Of a stretch of 64,000 bases of DNA, positions 1-7,417 are shown in pieces. Within the stretch, counting starts at the first letter, position 1. Each line of letters opens with the position of its first letter. A program made the translations under genes and the position numbers. A model generated the notes under the pieces. It did no database searches. It worked only from the letters and a program-made list of their open reading frames with translations, and was not told the origin of the DNA. Origin of the DNA: DLAJ01 sp023663615 (GTDB lineage: Bacteria > Bacillota > Clostridia > Lachnospirales > Lachnospiraceae); contig JAMPHA010000004.1 in NCBI GenBank assembly GCA_023663615.1, positions 1 through 64,000 on the forward strand, read 5' to 3'.

Positions 1-70
1 AGTAATTTTGGAGAAACAAGGCAGGATATAATGGAATTTACCTTTCAAGGCTGTGCCCGCGCGCTTTACA

Positions 71-99
71 TTGACATTATTTTAACAGACCATTATAAT
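71..99 (+). promoter_or_regulatory. rex promoter with possible Rex operator
   Basis: A perfect -35 box TTGACA (71-76) and a perfect -10 box TATAAT (94-99) are separated by 17 bases, ending 34 bases before the rex start. Bases 71-88 also resemble the Rex operator consensus reported for Clostridia (TTGTTAA-N4-TTAACAA). The right half TTAACAG (82-88) matches 6 of 7 positions and the left half TTGACAT (71-77) matches 4 of 7. An operator between the two boxes would let Rex repress its own gene; that is inference. Confidence 0.7.
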
Positions 100-133
100 A
101 AAAGAGAATCATTCAGTAACTAGGGGTAAGCAG

Positions 134-799
134 ATGGAAGAAAAAGAAATATCACAGGCTGTCGTCGCAAGGCTTCCGAGATATTTCCGCTATCTTGGGG
201 AATTGAAGGATCAGGGAGTGGAGCGTATCTCGTCGGGGGATTTAAGTGTTCTCATGGGAGTGACCGCCTCGCAGATCAGACAGGATTTTAATAATTTCGG
301 CGGTTTTGGTCAACAGGGCTACGGCTATAATGTGGATTACCTGTATCAGGAGATCGGTCATATTTTGGGATTGGACGAGGAGCACAGACTTGTCATCATT
401 GGCGCGGGCAATTTGGGACAGGCGCTGGCCAATTATGTCAATTTTGAAAAGCGGGGATTTCTCGTAAAAGGTGTGTTCGACGTCAAGGAGCAGCTCGTCG
501 GCAGACAGCTGCGCGGTCTGGAAATCATGCATATCGACAGGCTGGAGCAGTTTATGAAAGAGCAGAAGATCGACATTGCGGTGCTGACGGTCCCGAAGGA
601 CGGCGCGATCGAGATCGCGAAGCGGCTTGCCGACTGCGGTGTCAAGGCGATCTTGAATTTTGCGCATGTTGATCTGAATGTGCCGGACGGCGTGCAGGTA
701 GAGAACGTGCATTTGTCGGACAGCCTGATGAAGCTGGCATACAATATCCATCGGTATGAAAACACGCTTACGGCAAAAAAGCCGGCGGAGCGTACGTGA
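134..799 (+). CDS. rex: Redox-sensing transcriptional repressor Rex
   Basis: Rex represses fermentation and NADH-reoxidation genes and is released from DNA when the NADH/NAD+ ratio rises. The 221-residue product has the normal family length. A winged-helix DNA-binding domain covers about residues 5-75, with the recognition segment around ASQIRQDFNNFGGFGQQGYGY. A Rossmann NAD(H)-binding domain follows, with GAGNLG at residues 90-95. The ATG is preceded by AGGGG seven bases upstream. The gene has a strong promoter with an operator-like sequence, so autoregulation is likely. Fermentation, NAD repair and Nfn genes downstream fit a redox-focused neighbourhood. Confidence 0.95.
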   Translation: MEEKEISQAVVARLPRYFRYLGELKDQGVERISSGDLSVLMGVTASQIRQDFNNFGGFGQQGYGYNVDYLYQEIGHILGLDEEHRLVIIGAGNLGQALANYVNFEKRGFLVKGVFDVKEQLVGRQLRGLEIMHIDRLEQFMKEQKIDIAVLTVPKDGAIEIAKRLADCGVKAILNFAHVDLNVPDGVQVENVHLSDSLMKLAYNIHRYENTLTAKKPAERT

Positions 800-813
800 C
801 ACGACAGACATAA

Positions 814-873
814 CCGGACATACGATGCGACCGGACTATGACATAATCGGATTATGACACAGCCGGACATACG
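814..873 (+). repeat. 16-17 bp tandem repeat between rex and the next gene
   Basis: Four degenerate units begin at 814, 831, 847 and 863, built on CCGGACATACG / CCGGACTATGACATAA / TCGGATTATGACACAG. The first and last units share CCGGACATACG exactly. The array fills most of the 85-base gap and ends just before the GGGAGG ribosome-binding site of the next gene. Confidence 0.65.
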
Positions 874-884
874 GGAGGACAGCT

Positions 885-1541
885 ATGATAAAAAATTTTG
901 AATCCGCATTGGAAGGAAAAAAGATAGCGCCGCTCACGATCGATCAGAAATGGCATAAGCTGTTTGCGGTCATTAAGCCGTCGAGGCAGTTAAAGAGCCT
1001 GGAAAAGCAATTGGATACGTTATTGAGGAAGCAGGGCAGGGCGGCCACGCAGAGCAAGGATATTCGCAAGCTGAAAAGCAAGCTGATGAAGGAAATTCTG
1101 GAGATCCAGTCAGCGTCGCAGGACGGGGAACGCAATGCGGCGACACAGAAAAAACTGGATGAAAATTCCCGTATGATCAACGAGTGCAACGAAAAATTGG
1201 AACAATATCAGGATGATCTTTTAGAGCTTCCGGCACAGATTGAGCGCGTGAACAAAGAACTGTTGTTGGAGACGATGGAGCTTTGTTATTATGAGCTAAA
1301 TGAAAATGAGCGTGTGATCGACAAGATCACGGAGTGGATCACGAACGTGCGCATAGAATTAAAAAAGCAGATCCTGCGCAGGCAGGACCGGGAGCTCCGC
1401 AATCAGGAAGTCTATCACTATCTGCACGGCATCTTCGGTCCGGAAGTGCTTGATATTTTCGATGTGAAATACGATTGGGAGCAAAAAAGAAACGAGCGGA
1501 TCGAAATGAAAAAGGAGCAAAAACAGAAAGGAAGACCCTAA
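885..1541 (+). CDS. Coiled-coil protein of unknown function
   Basis: The 218-residue product is highly charged and probably almost entirely helical. Heptad-like Leu/Ile spacing with Lys/Glu-rich stretches runs from about residue 35 to 125 and again from 145 to 185, so it should form a coiled coil. There is no signal peptide, membrane segment or recognised enzymatic motif. It has a good GGGAGG ribosome-binding site and lies 13 bases before nnr, so it is probably cotranscribed with rex and nnr. I do not recognise the family. A structural or DNA-associated role is possible but unsupported. Confidence 0.75.
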   Translation: MIKNFESALEGKKIAPLTIDQKWHKLFAVIKPSRQLKSLEKQLDTLLRKQGRAATQSKDIRKLKSKLMKEILEIQSASQDGERNAATQKKLDENSRMINECNEKLEQYQDDLLELPAQIERVNKELLLETMELCYYELNENERVIDKITEWITNVRIELKKQILRRQDRELRNQEVYHYLHGIFGPEVLDIFDVKYDWEQKRNERIEMKKEQKQKGRP

Positions 1542-1554
1542 AGAGAATCGAACA

Positions 1555-3288
1555 ATGGAATATGTAGTGACCACGGAGCAGATGCGGTTTTGCGACCGTC
1601 AGACAAGTGCATATTATCAGATACCGGAGACCGTGTTGATGGAACGCGCGGCGCTTGCGGTCACGCAGGCGGCGCTCCGGATGCTCTTTCGCGGGCAGGG
1701 ACAGCGGGTGCATGGCGCGTGTCCGGATGCGCAGGGACGGCGGGTGCATGGCGCGTGTCCGGATGTGCAGGGACAGCGGGTGCATGGCGCGTGTTCCGGA
1801 GCGCGGCGAGAGTGCGGCGCCCGCGTCCTTGTCCTGTGCGGCGGCGGCAATAACGGCGCGGACGGCTATGCGGCGGCGCGCCTTCTGTTTCAGGAGGGCG
1901 TAGAGGTGTGCGCGCTTTTCTGCGGTGAGGAAGAGAAGCGGTCGGACTTAAATCGGATGCAGGCGGCGATCGCGCTGCGCTACGGCGTGCCGTGCCGCAG
2001 CCTGATCATGCAGGACGGTCTGCTTATGATCGATGAGAGCAAAGACGCGCGGACTGAATATGATAATAAAGAGGCGTATGATCTGGTGATCGACGCGGTT
2101 TTCGGCATCGGGCTGTCACGCCCGCTTGAGGGAACGATAAAGGAGCTTCTTGAGAAAGCCGGTACATGGAAGGTTCCGGTTCTGGCGGTCGATATGCCGA
2201 GCGGGATCGATTCGCAGCGCGGCGCGGTCATGGGATGCGCGCTTGCCGCGGACGAGACGGTGACATTCGGATTCCGCAAACTTGGGCTTATGGTAAATGA
2301 GGGCGCCGTTTATGCGGGTAAGGTTTCGGTCGCGGAGATCGGGATCACGGCGGATTCTTTTTTAGGGAAAGTGCCGAAGCGGTTTCTTCTTTCTTTGCAG
2401 GATGTTGCGAAGATGCTTCCCGTGCGGAAAAGAAACGGCAATAAGGGAACGTTCGGAAAGCTGCTCCTCATGGCGGGATCTCCCGATATGAGCGGCGCCT
2501 GTACGCTTGCTGCCACGGCGGCGTACCGTGCAGGCGCGGGCATGGTACGCGTCCTTACATGCAGGGAGAATGTGCCGGCGTTGCAGCTGCTGCTCCCGGA
2601 GGCGCTTCTGACCGTGGTGGATGAGGCGGCGTCTGTATCAGAAAAGAAAGAAAAGATAAGAGAGGCGGCGTGTTGGGCGGATGTGATCGCGGCGGGCTGC
2701 GGGATCGGAACGTCGGACGGAATGCGGGAGACGCTTTGGGTCTTATATGATATATTATGTGACGGGATGGGGGAAAAGCCGTTGATCTTGGATGCGGATG
2801 CCTTAAATCTGATCGCGGCTTTAGAGGATACGAAAGCGTTTCTGCGGAGGAGAAAGCCGTATCGGACCGTTTTAACGCCGCATATCGGCGAACTCTCAAG
2901 GCTTTGCAGGCGCAGCATTTCAGAGATCAAAGCGGATTTTGTGGAGATCGCGGAGGAGTTTGCGGCGGATACGGGATGTATCCTTGTGGCGAAAGATGCG
3001 CGGACGTATCTGTGTATGGCGGATGAGAACGGCGTGCTCCGCGGATGCTTAAATGAGACCGGAAATGACGGCATGGCAACGGCAGGGAGCGGCGACGTGC
3101 TGACAGGGATGCTCGCGGCAGCAGCCGCGGTGGCGCCGGATTTATTTGACGCCGCGTGTGCCGGTGTGTATCTGCATGGTCTTTCAGGGGAATGCGCTTC
3201 CGCTTCGCTTGGAAAGGAAGCTGTCATGGCGTCTGACCTTGCGGCGCATATATCGGAGGCGTATCGCAGGATACGCGCGCATGGGTGA
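1555..3288 (+). CDS. nnr: Bifunctional NAD(P)H-hydrate epimerase / ADP-dependent NAD(P)H-hydrate dehydratase
   Basis: This enzyme repairs NADHX and NADPHX, the damaged hydrates of NAD(P)H. The N-terminal YjeF-N epimerase domain (about residues 1-235) has the loop GGGNNGADGYAAARLL near residue 95. The C-terminal ribokinase-like dehydratase domain starts near residue 290 (GTFGKLLLMAGSPDMSGA) and ends with the signature NDGMATAGSGDVLTG near residue 504-518. The length (577) exceeds the usual ~500 partly because three 12-residue repeats are inserted at residues ~47-83, before the epimerase nucleotide loop. It starts 13 bases after the coiled-coil gene and is followed by alr, a common nnr-alr order in Bacillota. 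Confidence 0.93.
   Translation: MEYVVTTEQMRFCDRQTSAYYQIPETVLMERAALAVTQAALRMLFRGQGQRVHGACPDAQGRRVHGACPDVQGQRVHGACSGARRECGARVLVLCGGGNNGADGYAAARLLFQEGVEVCALFCGEEEKRSDLNRMQAAIALRYGVPCRSLIMQDGLLMIDESKDARTEYDNKEAYDLVIDAVFGIGLSRPLEGTIKELLEKAGTWKVPVLAVDMPSGIDSQRGAVMGCALAADETVTFGFRKLGLMVNEGAVYAGKVSVAEIGITADSFLGKVPKRFLLSLQDVAKMLPVRKRNGNKGTFGKLLLMAGSPDMSGACTLAATAAYRAGAGMVRVLTCRENVPALQLLLPEALLTVVDEAASVSEKKEKIREAACWADVIAAGCGIGTSDGMRETLWVLYDILCDGMGEKPLILDADALNLIAALEDTKAFLRRRKPYRTVLTPHIGELSRLCRRSISEIKADFVEIAEEFAADTGCILVAKDARTYLCMADENGVLRGCLNETGNDGMATAGSGDVLTGMLAAAAAVAPDLFDAACAGVYLHGLSGECASASLGKEAVMASDLAAHISEAYRRIRAHG
1695..1802 (+). repeat. In-frame 36-bp triplication inside nnr
   Basis: Three 36-bp units start at 1695, 1731 and 1767 and differ by only a few bases. 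Each encodes a 12-residue unit of the form QGQRVHGACPDA. The period is a multiple of three, so the frame is preserved. The repeat sits in the first domain of Nnr, between the first helix and the strand leading to the NNGADG loop, where family members normally have a short connection. Confidence 0.85.
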
Positions 3289-3342
3289 AGAATATTGACT
3301 CACCCCCAAAAGAGATTTGATATTTCTCAGGAAAGGATAGAT

Positions 3343-4569
3343 ATGAAGTCAGAGAAAGAAAAAACAGGCGGACCGCAGTTTCAGAGAGTGTGCGCCTATA
3401 TTGATTTAGATGCGGTCAAAGATAATCTGCACGGGATTCATGCGCAGATGCCTAAGGGGGCAAAGCTTGCCGCTGTGTTGAAGGCGGATGGGTATGGGCA
3501 CGGAAGCGTCGCCATTGCGCGGGAATTAGAGCAGGAGGACTTCATATGGGGCTATGCGCTTGCTGTCGCAGAGGAAGCGTATCAGCTTCGGGAAGCCGGC
3601 ATCAAAAAACCGATCCTTATGCTTGGCTATACGTTTCCGGATTGTTATGAGGAGTTGATACGGCGGGATATAAGACCGGCGGTATTTAGTCTGGAGATGG
3701 CAAAAGCATTGTCCGAGGCGGCGTGCCGTATAGGGAAGACGGTCAGGATCCATATCAAAGTCGATACGGGGATGGGAAGGATCGGGATTTTTCCGGGAGA
3801 GGAAGGCGCAGCCTTTGTCGATGCCGTATCGAAGATGGAAGGGCTTGAGATCGAAGGAATCTTTACTCATTTTGCAAAGGCGGATGAGGCGGATAAGACC
3901 GATACGCGCCGGCAGGCGGCGCGATTTACGGAACTGATCGCGCGCATAGAACAACAGACGGGACTGATGATCCCAATCAAACATTGCTCGAACAGCGCGG
4001 CGATTCTGGAGCTGCCGGAATTTTGTATGGATATGGCGCGCGTCGGGATCGCCATGTACGGTCTGCTTCCGTCCGATGAAGTGCGTTCGGATGTGGTTCC
4101 TCTTACACCGGCGCTGTCATGGAAAAGCCGCATTGCGTTCGTAAAAGTTTTGGAAGCGGGCGCGAGCGTCAGCTACGGCGGACTGTTTACGGCAAAGGAA
4201 GCCATGCCTGTCGCCACAATCCCGGTCGGGTATGCGGACGGTTATCCGAGAAGCCTGACAGGCAGGGGAAGCGTATTGATCAAAGGAAAACGCTGCCCGA
4301 TCCTCGGCAGGATCTGCATGGATCAGTTCATGGTCGATATTCGGGAAGTTCCCGATGCAAAAGTCGGGGATGAGGTCGTTCTTCTCGGAGAGGACAGGGG
4401 GGAGCGGATCACGGCGGAGGAGCTTGGAACACGTTCCGGGCGGTTCAATTATGAACTTGTGTGCGACATCAATAAGCGTATCCCGCGCGTTTACTTAAAA
4501 GGCGGGAAGCCGATTGCGTATAAGGACGATCTGTGCGGCTGCGGGATCGTGGACATTGCATCGGACTGA
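3343..4569 (+). CDS. alr: Alanine racemase
   Basis: Alr is a PLP enzyme that interconverts L- and D-alanine and supplies D-Ala for peptidoglycan. The N-terminal TIM barrel carries the PLP lysine in VLKADGYGHG (Lys47 counted from the chosen start). The catalytic tyrosine region is ASVSYGG, followed by VATIPVGYADGYPR and ICMDQFMVD. I chose ATG 3343 because AGGAAAGG lies just upstream; the frame is open from a TTG at 3295 with no good ribosome-binding site. The resulting 408 residues fit the family. It follows nnr and precedes mazF, as in many Bacillota. Confidence 0.93.
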   Translation: MKSEKEKTGGPQFQRVCAYIDLDAVKDNLHGIHAQMPKGAKLAAVLKADGYGHGSVAIARELEQEDFIWGYALAVAEEAYQLREAGIKKPILMLGYTFPDCYEELIRRDIRPAVFSLEMAKALSEAACRIGKTVRIHIKVDTGMGRIGIFPGEEGAAFVDAVSKMEGLEIEGIFTHFAKADEADKTDTRRQAARFTELIARIEQQTGLMIPIKHCSNSAAILELPEFCMDMARVGIAMYGLLPSDEVRSDVVPLTPALSWKSRIAFVKVLEAGASVSYGGLFTAKEAMPVATIPVGYADGYPRSLTGRGSVLIKGKRCPILGRICMDQFMVDIREVPDAKVGDEVVLLGEDRGERITAEELGTRSGRFNYELVCDINKRIPRVYLKGGKPIAYKDDLCGCGIVDIASD

Positions 4570-4677
4570 CGCCGCTTTTTAGGGGAAGAGGATCAATTTT
4601 TACGATTCTTTTCGTATACCGGAAGATATGTTTGTCCATAATGTACATATCAGGTAGGAAGGAAAGGATCGTGGGTT

Positions 4678-5019
4678 ATGAGACGAGGGGACGTGTTTTA
4701 TGCGGATTTAAGACCGGTTGTAGGATCGGAGCAGGGAGGAGTCAGACCGGTTCTGATTATTCAGAATGATGTTGGCAACCGGCATAGTCCGACTGTGATT
4801 TGTGCGGCGATCACATCCAAAATGAATAAGGCGAAGCTGCCAACCCATATTGAGCTGTCCGCACTGCGGTACGATATGGATAAGGATTCTGTGATCCTGC
4901 TGGAACAGCTTCGGACGATCGACAAATCAAGATTAAAAGATAAGGTGTGCCACCTGGATGACGAGGTTATGCGCCGGGTTGACAGAGCACTTTGTATCAG
5001 TCTTGAAATACATACATGA
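4678..5019 (+). CDS. MazF/PemK-family endoribonuclease toxin (EndoA-like)
   Basis: MazF toxins cut mRNA at short specific sequences. The 113-residue product begins MRRGDVFYADLRPVVGSEQG and contains GGVRPVLIIQND and AAITSKM. Arg23 and Thr46 correspond to the catalytic Arg and Thr of Bacillus EndoA. The start has AAGGAAAGG upstream. It follows alr as EndoA does in Bacillus, but the 108-base gap has no open frame that looks like the MazE/EndoAI antitoxin, and no antitoxin gene follows. The next gene is 30 bases downstream. Confidence 0.9.
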   Translation: MRRGDVFYADLRPVVGSEQGGVRPVLIIQNDVGNRHSPTVICAAITSKMNKAKLPTHIELSALRYDMDKDSVILLEQLRTIDKSRLKDKVCHLDDEVMRRVDRALCISLEIHT

Positions 5020-5049
5020 GAGACTGACGGCACACGGAAAGGAAGGGAT

Positions 5050-6552
5050 ATGGATACTGCCGATGCGGCCTTGAGCATCCTGCTGTTTGTGGGATTGCTC
5101 GTGATGAACATGATTTTTTACGGGTTCGGTGTTGCGATACAGAACCTGAATATTTCGGATGTGGAGGCGCTTTACGAGCAAAATCACGACAAAAAGTCAA
5201 AACGGATCTTAAAGGTATCAAAGGGGATCACAAAATATGTGAATACGGTGCAGGTCGTCGTGACGCTCGCACAGCTCATCATGGGCGGATTTTTCCTGCG
5301 GATCTTCATTTCCGTGGCGAGAGGGATATTCCGGCAGCTTACGGATGCGCCGCATGTGGCGGCAATACGGCTGATCCTGCAGATGGTCCCCGTTTTTTTG
5401 GCATTCGTGTTTTTAGGCTATATCCTTCTTTTGGTCGGCGTGATGATCCCGAAAAAGATCGCGGCGATCTATCCGGAAAAATGGGCGTATGCCTGCGTAT
5501 CCATTACATATGCATTCTGTTTTTTCTTGACGCCTGTGACGTCGCTGATCGACGTGTCGGCAAACGGACTGCTCCGGCTTTTCGGCATCCGGCAGCCGCG
5601 CGACGAGGGGGAAGTCACGGAGGAAGAGATCATTTCCATGGTAAACGAGGGACACGAGCAGGGCGTCCTGGAGGAGAGCGAAGCGGAAATGATCACGAAC
5701 ATCTTTGAGTACGGCGATAAGACCGTGCGGGATATTATGACGAACCGCCAGAATATCAAGATGCTGGACGCGCAGATGCGATTGTCCGACGCGGTCGCGT
5801 TCATGCTGGAGGAGAATAACAGCCGCTATCCCGTGTTCAGTGAAACGTCCGATCAGATCATTGGTTTTTTACACCTAAAGGACGCGTGCCGGTATCAGCA
5901 TAAGCTGCGCATGGAAAACGAGAAGGAGCGGAGCGCGGAAAAAGCAGCGGACAACGGCGCAAAGAACCATGGGGAGGGGCAGCCGGACAATGCCGCAAGA
6001 CCGCACGGGGAGAAGAATGCGGACAGGCATCACAGCGATCCGCGCTTAAAGTCGTGCCGCTCCATCCTGCGCCGCCCGGAGTTCGTGCCGGAGACCATGA
6101 ACATTGACGATCTGTTTCATTCCATGCAGAGCAAACATTTACAGATGGTCATTGTTGCGGATGAGTACGGGCAGACGGTCGGGCTGGTGACGATGGAGGA
6201 TATTTTGGAAGAGATCGTCGGAAACATACAGGACGAGTACGACGAGGAAGACCGGTTTATCATAAAAACAGGCAGGGACCGGTTTGTTGCGGACGGCATG
6301 ACGCCGCTGGAGGAATTGACGCAGATGCTGGGCATTCCGTTTGACGAAGGACTGGAGGTCGATACGCTGAACGGATTTATGATCATGAAGATGGAACATG
6401 TGCCGGAGGAGAAGGAACGTTTTTCGATGGAATACGGCGGTTATGAGTTTCAAATCCGGCAGGTGGAGAAGCGCGTGATCCGTTCCGTGCTGCTCACAAA
6501 GAAAGAGCCGCAGCCGGAGGAAAAGAAAGTTGAAGAGAATGCGGATTCATGA
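5050..6552 (+). CDS. CNNM/CorC-HlyC family membrane protein with CBS domains
   Basis: These proteins are linked to Mg2+/Co2+ transport or efflux. The order is: a DUF21 (CNNM) membrane domain with about four hydrophobic segments in residues 8-180, a CBS domain at about 222-283 (DIMTNRQNIKML), a second CBS domain at about 337-400 (MVIVADEYGQTVGLVTMEDI), and a C-terminal CorC/HlyC domain at about 412-490. A very polar insert (residues ~288-335, rich in Glu, Lys, Asn, His and Gly) separates the two CBS domains, which are usually contiguous. The ribosome-binding site is AAGGAAGGG. The transported ion is not shown by the sequence. Confidence 0.88.
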   Translation: MDTADAALSILLFVGLLVMNMIFYGFGVAIQNLNISDVEALYEQNHDKKSKRILKVSKGITKYVNTVQVVVTLAQLIMGGFFLRIFISVARGIFRQLTDAPHVAAIRLILQMVPVFLAFVFLGYILLLVGVMIPKKIAAIYPEKWAYACVSITYAFCFFLTPVTSLIDVSANGLLRLFGIRQPRDEGEVTEEEIISMVNEGHEQGVLEESEAEMITNIFEYGDKTVRDIMTNRQNIKMLDAQMRLSDAVAFMLEENNSRYPVFSETSDQIIGFLHLKDACRYQHKLRMENEKERSAEKAADNGAKNHGEGQPDNAARPHGEKNADRHHSDPRLKSCRSILRRPEFVPETMNIDDLFHSMQSKHLQMVIVADEYGQTVGLVTMEDILEEIVGNIQDEYDEEDRFIIKTGRDRFVADGMTPLEELTQMLGIPFDEGLEVDTLNGFMIMKMEHVPEEKERFSMEYGGYEFQIRQVEKRVIRSVLLTKKEPQPEEKKVEENADS

Positions 6553-6596
6553 TATACTTTCCATAATCAGACAATAGAAAAAGGGAGAGGAAAACG

Positions 6597-7328
6597 ATGT
6601 CGGGACATTCAAAGTTTGCAAACATTAAGCATAAGAAGGAAAAAAATGACGCTGCGAAAGGAAAGATTTTTACGATCATCGGTCGTGAGATCGCCGTTGC
6701 GGTCAAAGAAGGCGGACCCGATCCGTCGAACAACTTTAAGCTTGCGGGCGTGATCGCGAAGGCAAAGGCGAACAATATGCCGAATGACACGATCGAGCGC
6801 GGCATTAAGAAAGCGGCGGGAGACTTGGGAAATGTCAATTACGAGTATGTCACCTACGAGGGATACGGACCGGGCGGAATCGCCGTGATCGTCGAGGCGC
6901 TGACCGACAACAAGAACCGGACGGCCGCCAATGTGCGTTCCGCGTTTACCAAAGGAAGCGGCAGCATCGGCACGCAGGGGTGCGTATCGTTTATGTTTGA
7001 CAAAAAGGGACAGATCATCATTGACAAAGAGGAATGCGATATGGACGCCGACGATCTGATGATGTGTGCGCTTGACGCGGGAGCGGAGGATTTTTCCGAG
7101 GAGGAAGACAGCTTTGAGATTCTGACGGCGCCGGATGATTTTACGGCTGTGACAAAAGCGCTGGAAGAAGCGGGCGTGGTATCCGCGTCGGCGGAGGTCA
7201 CGATGATCCCGCAGAATTATGTGAAGTTAAGCGATGAAAAAGACGTCGGACAGTTACAGAGAACGCTCGATCTCCTAGACGAGGATGACGATGTACAGGC
7301 GGTATATCACAACTGGGACGAGGATTAA
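6597..7328 (+). CDS. yebC: YebC/PmpR family protein (TACO1-like)
   Basis: YebC-family proteins act as transcription regulators or, as recently recognised, help ribosomes translate proline stretches. The 243-residue product starts MSGHSKFANIKHKKEKNDA, the conserved N-terminus, and carries YEGYGPGGIAVIVEALTDN and FTKGSGSIGTQGCVSFMF. The C-terminus is acidic (DLLDEDDDVQAVYHNWDED), typical of the family. Length and motifs are complete. The ribosome-binding site is GGGAGAGG. Its last bases are partly duplicated in the following intergenic stretch. Confidence 0.94.
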   Translation: MSGHSKFANIKHKKEKNDAAKGKIFTIIGREIAVAVKEGGPDPSNNFKLAGVIAKAKANNMPNDTIERGIKKAAGDLGNVNYEYVTYEGYGPGGIAVIVEALTDNKNRTAANVRSAFTKGSGSIGTQGCVSFMFDKKGQIIIDKEECDMDADDLMMCALDAGAEDFSEEEDSFEILTAPDDFTAVTKALEEAGVVSASAEVTMIPQNYVKLSDEKDVGQLQRTLDLLDEDDDVQAVYHNWDED

Positions 7329-7391
7329 GGAGAAGCGGGAAAGAGCATCGTACAACTGGACGAGGATTAAGGAAGCAGCGGGAAAGAGCAT
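7310..7391 (+). repeat. Direct repeat duplicating the 3' end of yebC
   Basis: Bases 7310-7348 (covering the last codons and stop of yebC) and 7353-7391 are near-identical 39-base copies, differing by small shifts; both read CAACTGG...ACGAGGATTAAGGA...GCGGGAAAGAGCAT. The second copy is noncoding and lies just before metY. Confidence 0.85.
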
Positions 7392-7417
7392 ATCGCGATC
7401 GGGATGAGGATGAAAGC

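Noticed and set aside
1..123. Open frame from the window start to a TAG at 121-123, possible tail of an upstream gene
   Set aside because: Only 40 codons, it contains the strong rex promoter in its second half, and the residues do not resemble any known C-terminus.
1339..1785. Minus-strand frame with repeated MHPLSLHIRTRA-like residues
   Set aside because: It is antisense to the end of the coiled-coil gene and to the nnr repeats; its repetition comes from the 36-bp units.
4533..4769. Frame spanning the alr end and the mazF start, considered as the missing antitoxin
   Set aside because: It overlaps both genes in another frame, has no helix-rich antitoxin character and no ribosome-binding site.
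7329..7417. Possible S-box or T-box leader before metY
   Set aside because: The gap is too short and filled by the duplicated yebC tail; no conserved riboswitch helices are seen.
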